A stretch of 8,445 nucleotides of DNA, taken from NCBI GenBank assembly GCA_023247135.1, contig JAHFHB010000071.1:1-8445 (forward strand), written 5' to 3'. The notes below the pieces were generated by a model. It worked only from the letters and a program-made list of their open reading frames with translations. It did no database searches and was not told the origin of the DNA. The DNA is from Candidatus Omnitrophota bacterium. Lineage in GTDB: Bacteria > Omnitrophota > Omnitrophia > Omnitrophales > Aquincolibacteriaceae. Positions 7,050 to 8,445 of the stretch are shown here, one piece after another (the stretch's first letter is position 1; each line of letters opens with the position of its first letter). Both the position numbers and the translations under genes were made by a program.

Positions 7050-7071
7050 TTTTTCGGCATTTACCGAAAAA
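7050..7071. promoter_or_regulatory. Inverted repeat TTTTTCGG-N6-CCGAAAAA, possible operator
   Basis: Two perfect 8-base arms (7050-7057 and 7064-7071) flank CATTTA, roughly midway between the divergent genes starting at 6966 and 7180. On both strands the T-run lies in the 5' arm and the A-run in the 3' arm, the reverse of an intrinsic terminator. The symmetry fits a dimeric regulator site better. No clear -35/-10 pair was found beside it. Confidence 0.4.
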
Positions 7072-7167
7072 AATGAAGGAGTACCGCCTCGTGGCAAACA
7101 CGGAACCCGGTGCGAACAAAAAACCTTTTTCGCCAGCCTGCGTCTAAGCCTGTAGAAACGTTCAACT

Positions 7168-7173
7168 AAGGAG
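7168..7173 (+). promoter_or_regulatory. Ribosome binding site of the EF-hand gene
   Basis: AAGGAG ends six bases before the ATG at 7180, a consensus site at ideal spacing that fixes this start. Confidence 0.85.
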
Positions 7174-7179
7174 ACTACC

Positions 7180-7809
7180 ATGAACAAGACAACGGAAACT
7201 GTGATTTCGAAAAGCATTGCGGGTGCCATCTTCGCACTTTGTGTCCTGATCAGTTCTGAACTTCCAGGCTTTGCCGAAGGCGGCGAAGGGCGGCATCATG
7301 GCGGAGGCGGCGGTCCGCGGCGGGGCGGCTGGTCTCATCATGATCGTGACAACAATCCCCCGGGTCCGCGCGGCGGACGCGGCACAAACTGGGAAAATCG
7401 TCCCGGACCTCAGGGCGGACCTGGCGCGAGTCCCGACTTTCGCGGTAAAGGCTGGTTGGGAAAGCATCCGGAGGCCATGCAGCGTATGGATAAAAACGGC
7501 GATGGGAAGATCGAACGCGGCGAACGGCGCGAAGTTCGCGAAGAGTGGCGCGAAAAACGCCGGGAACGCCTCGATACCAATAAGGACGGCAAAGTAGAAC
7601 CAGAGGAACGCCGGGAGGCGCGCAAGGCCTGGCATGATCAGCTTCTCGAGAAACTGGATTCTAACAAGGACGGGAAAATCGATCCATCCGAAAAAAAAGC
7701 GGGCCGCGAAGCCTGGCGCGATCAGCATCAGGATCGCGGGCCGGCTCCCGCACCGGCAGCTGACGCTGACGCAGGCACCCGCACGGCCGGAAGTACTTCC
7801 CAGTCATGA
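7180..7809 (+). CDS. Exported EF-hand calcium-binding protein with three tandem 28-residue units (209 aa)
   Basis: ATG at 7180 has a consensus ribosome site; the stop is TGA 7807-7809. Residues 1-32 form a signal peptide with core IAGAIFALCVLI and cleavage near GFA-E. Residues 33-90 are Gly/Pro/Arg/His-rich and probably disordered; the His-Gly clusters could bind metal. Three canonical 12-residue EF-hand loops follow: 104-115 (DKNGDGKIERGE), 132-143 (DTNKDGKVEPEE) and 160-171 (DSNKDGKIDPSE), each with Asp at 1 and 5, Asn at 3 and Glu at 12. They are joined by very charged Arg/Glu helices of 16 residues. The C-terminus (187-209) is Pro/Ala/Ser/Thr-rich. Calcium binding in the periplasm or outside the cell is the likely activity; the partner is unknown. 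The gene stands alone, divergent from the 118-residue gene and convergent with pstB, 25 bp apart. Confidence 0.88.
   Translation: MNKTTETVISKSIAGAIFALCVLISSELPGFAEGGEGRHHGGGGGPRRGGWSHHDRDNNPPGPRGGRGTNWENRPGPQGGPGASPDFRGKGWLGKHPEAMQRMDKNGDGKIERGERREVREEWREKRRERLDTNKDGKVEPEERREARKAWHDQLLEKLDSNKDGKIDPSEKKAGREAWRDQHQDRGPAPAPAADADAGTRTAGSTSQS
7489..7740 (+). repeat. Three tandem 84-bp (28-codon) EF-hand units
   Basis: Units begin at 7489, 7573 and 7657, each starting with the Asp codon of an EF-hand loop and continuing through an Arg/Glu-rich helix. The second and third loops differ at few residues. The exact period suggests growth by tandem duplication. Typical paired EF-hands are spaced about 36 or more residues apart, so here one helix seems to serve as exit helix of one loop and entry helix of the next. 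Confidence 0.8.
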
Positions 7810-7834
7810 TTTTCAAGAGACGGGATTCATCCCA

Positions 7835-8445
7835 TTAGCCGAAGCGTCCGGTAATGTATTCTTCGGTTTGCTTATGAGCGGGACTCATAAAAATCTTTTT
7901 GGTCTCGTCCACCTCAACCAGCTTGCCCATATAAAAAAAGGCCGTCCAATCGCTGACACGGGCCGCCTGCTGCATGTTGTGGGTCACGATCACAATCGTG
8001 AAATCTTTCTTGAGCTGATAAATCAGCTCTTCGATTTTCGCCGTGGCAATCGGATCAAGCGCCGAGCACGGCTCATCCATCAGGACGATTTCGGGATTCA
8101 CCGCCAGGCAGCGCGCAATGCAAAGCCGCTGCTGCTGCCCGCCGGAAAGAGCCATGGCTGACTTATCGAGCCGGTCCTTCACCTCTTCCCAGAGCGCCGC
8201 GCGTTTGAGGCTTTGTTCAACGGTATCGGCAAGGTCCTGCCGGCTGGTCATTCCGTTGAGACGGGGGCCGTACGCCACGTTGTCAAAAATACTTTTGGGG
8301 AACGGGTTTTGCTTTTGAAACACCATGCCGACCACGCGGCGCAGCGTCACCACGTTGATGTTCGGCGCATAAATGTCAAGGCCGTGAATTTCGACTTTGC
8401 CTTCAATGCGGATGCCAGGCAGCATGTCGTTCATGCGGTTCAGGG
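7835..8445 (-). CDS. pstB: Phosphate ABC transporter ATP-binding protein PstB, C-terminal part (runs off window edge)
   Basis: The minus-strand frame enters at the right edge reading LNRMNDMLPG, the stretch that follows the Walker A region in PstB, and ends at TAA 7837-7835. Roughly 200 residues are present of a usual 250-260; Walker A itself is outside the window. Visible, with numbering from the Met at 8434, are the Q-loop in MVFQKQNPFP (Gln40), signature LSGGQQQR (96-103), Walker B IVLMDE (116-121) followed by the D-loop SALD, and the H-loop in VTHNM (His152). DIYAPNINVVTLRR and NPFPKSIFDNVAYGPR are typical of PstB rather than other ABC ATPases. It powers high-affinity phosphate uptake with PstSCA at the inner membrane. 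No phoU follows on the left, so this end of the operon stops here, converging on the EF-hand gene. The Met at 8434 is internal, not the start. Confidence 0.95.
   Translation of the reverse strand, partial: LNRMNDMLPGIRIEGKVEIHGLDIYAPNINVVTLRRVVGMVFQKQNPFPKSIFDNVAYGPRLNGMTSRQDLADTVEQSLKRAALWEEVKDRLDKSAMALSGGQQQRLCIARCLAVNPEIVLMDEPCSALDPIATAKIEELIYQLKKDFTIVIVTHNMQQAARVSDWTAFFYMGKLVEVDETKKIFMSPAHKQTEEYITGRFG

Noticed and set aside
6967..7119. N-terminal extension of the 118-residue protein to an ATG at 7119
   Set aside because: The extension is Arg/Ser/Cys-rich, would bury the signal peptide and spans the two inverted repeats; the internal start has a much better ribosome site.
7162..7728. Minus-strand open frame of 188 codons
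   Set aside because: Antisense to the EF-hand gene, whose signal peptide, ribosome site and three EF loops are decisive. The Ala/Phe-rich reading comes from the Gly/Arg/Glu codons on the other strand.
7822..7833. GGGA-TTCA-TCCC hairpin between the convergent EF-hand and pstB genes, as a bidirectional terminator
   Set aside because: The stem is only 4-5 bp and neither strand has a T-run after it.
1..8445. CRISPR arrays, tRNA or rRNA genes, insertion sequences, phage genes
   Set aside because: No regularly spaced direct repeats with spacers, no recognisable cloverleaf or rRNA sequence, and no transposase or integrase reading frame was found.

Overview
The window looks like chromosomal DNA of an uncultured, Gram-negative-type bacterium. 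The best guess is the Omnitrophota (OP3) or a related Planctomycetota/Verrucomicrobiota/Chlamydiota-type lineage. This rests on a very large exported multidomain protein with Arg-Ser-Glu-Met-Arg linker peptides, a small exported protein resembling the exosortase-associated TIGR04073 family, and an EF-hand exported protein. It is inference from gene style, since there is no rRNA or other taxonomic marker.

Layout, left to right. (1) Positions 1-772, minus strand: the N-terminal 257 codons of an IGHMBP2/SMUBP-2-type (Upf1-like, SF1B) DNA/RNA helicase, cut by the window edge just after motif Ia. (2) 818-6490, minus: one 1890-residue open reading frame with a signal peptide. It has a TIKI/EreA/TraB-like hydrolase-type domain, a repeat-bearing linker with two Arg-Ser-Glu-Met-Arg units, a divergent protein-kinase-like domain (HDLKPDN and IDLG motifs), a hydrophobic pair of segments and about 800 residues that I do not recognise. 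(3) 6610-6966, minus: a 118-residue exported protein with TIGR04073-like features. (4) 6967-7179: a 213-bp divergent intergenic region with two clear inverted repeats. (5) 7180-7809, plus: a 209-residue exported protein with three perfect EF-hand loops spaced exactly 28 residues apart. (6) 7835-8445, minus: the C-terminal three quarters of PstB, the phosphate ABC transporter ATPase, cut by the window edge.

The three left-hand genes (118-residue protein, giant protein, helicase) all point left with gaps of 119 and 45 bp. They may be co-transcribed, although the giant gene has its own AT-rich palindromic upstream region. The EF-hand gene stands alone, divergent from the 118-residue gene and convergent with pstB. 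No tRNA, rRNA, CRISPR array, insertion sequence or phage gene was seen. The most unusual item is the giant protein: an apparent fusion of a hydrolase-like and a kinase-like domain behind a Sec signal, with repeated peptide elements at the domain junction.
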